From contig CAYSSS010000040.1 in assembly GCA_964433975.1 (NCBI GenBank), forward strand, positions 1 to 12,874: a DNA stretch of 12,874 nucleotides, read 5' to 3'. The notes under the pieces are model-generated. The model ran no database searches and had not been told where the DNA came from. It saw nothing but the letters and a program-made list of their open reading frames with translations. The position numbers and the translations under genes are program-made. Source of the DNA: 2-01-FULL-45-10 sp964433975. Its GTDB lineage: Bacteria; Omnitrophota; Gorgyraeia; 2-01-FULL-45-10. Shown one piece after another: positions 12,748 to 12,874 of the stretch (its first letter is position 1; each line of letters opens with the position of its first letter).

Positions 12748-12874
12748 AAGGCTTCGACCCAGGTAAGCACGACAAAGGTGGCATGTAGAGGTTGTCAGGA
12801 GGCCTCTCTAAAAACCTGGCAAATATCAAATGCTGAAACTCTAAACGTTCCGGCATCAGTGGACCAGCTCCTTG
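12740..12874 (+). ncRNA. ssrA: tmRNA (ssrA), 5' part; runs off the right edge
   Basis: Begins GGGGGTGAAAGGCTTCGAC, matching the conserved tmRNA 5' end (GGGG...TTCGAC). Pseudoknot 1 is visible: AGAGG (12787-12791) pairs with CCTCT (12803-12807), and the loop GTCAGG (12794-12799) pairs with CCTGGC (12815-12820, one G-U). The resume codon is best placed at GCT 12832-12834, about nucleotide 93, close to position 90 in E. coli. The tag would then read AETLNVPASVDQLL and continue past the edge. The start at 12740 is estimated to within a base or so. The 3' half, including the tRNA-like domain and the tag end, is outside the window. Confidence 0.9.

Noticed and set aside
12819..12836. GCA at 12819 as tmRNA resume codon
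   Set aside because: It would give only ANIKC before a TGA and lies about nucleotide 80, whereas GCT at 12832 opens a long frame near position 93.

Overview
The window is a compact stretch of a bacterial chromosome that uses the standard code (TGA is a stop). It is packed with housekeeping genes, five tRNA genes, the start of a tmRNA gene and several palindromic intergenic repeats. Glutamate racemase and a lipoprotein N-acetylmuramoyl-L-alanine amidase show a peptidoglycan-bearing cell, probably diderm. A large GGDEF-ATPase-HEAT protein next to PilZ, two-subunit class I fumarase, many REP-like palindromes and modest GC fit an uncultured lineage of the Omnitrophota/Elusimicrobiota kind. That placement is an inference and is only tentative. 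I see no transposase, CRISPR array or phage gene.

Nearly everything from 1 to about 12,130 lies on the minus strand. Read in the direction of transcription it starts with a near-consensus promoter (12102-12130) and tRNA-Leu(CAG). Next come the amidase, murI, and a tightly overlapping run queD-queC-queE-queF-fumA-fumB-rph-rdgB. Then tRNA-Pro(UGG), a small HTH protein with a LAGLIDADG-like core, tRNA-Arg(UCU), the 1159-residue GGDEF/ATPase/HEAT protein and the PilZ protein follow. A 5' half of tRNA-His(GUG), with its own promoter, runs off the left edge. I found no convincing intrinsic terminator along this run. On the plus strand at the right edge lie smpB and, overlapping its stop codon, the 5' end of ssrA (tmRNA).

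The que genes supply four steps from 7,8-dihydroneopterin triphosphate to preQ1, the queuosine precursor. They cover 6-carboxytetrahydropterin synthase (QueD), CDG synthase (QueE), preQ0 synthase (QueC) and preQ0 reductase (QueF). FolE, Tgt, QueA and QueG/QueH are not in the window. RNase PH and XTP/dITP pyrophosphatase form the familiar rph-rdgB pair. murI often lies next to that pair in other bacteria, and here the que-fum block separates them. The GGDEF and PilZ genes look like a self-contained cyclic-di-GMP output unit. smpB and ssrA are the two halves of trans-translation.

The most interesting points are: the unusual GGDEF-NTPase-HEAT protein with PilZ partner; the HTH/LAGLIDADG-like gene wedged between two tRNA genes; the smpB stop codon lying inside the tmRNA acceptor stem, with an atypical predicted tag; a hairpin that buries the smpB start; and REP-like palindromes that have entered gene borders (queD C-terminus, the fumA/fumB gap, the murI start codon).
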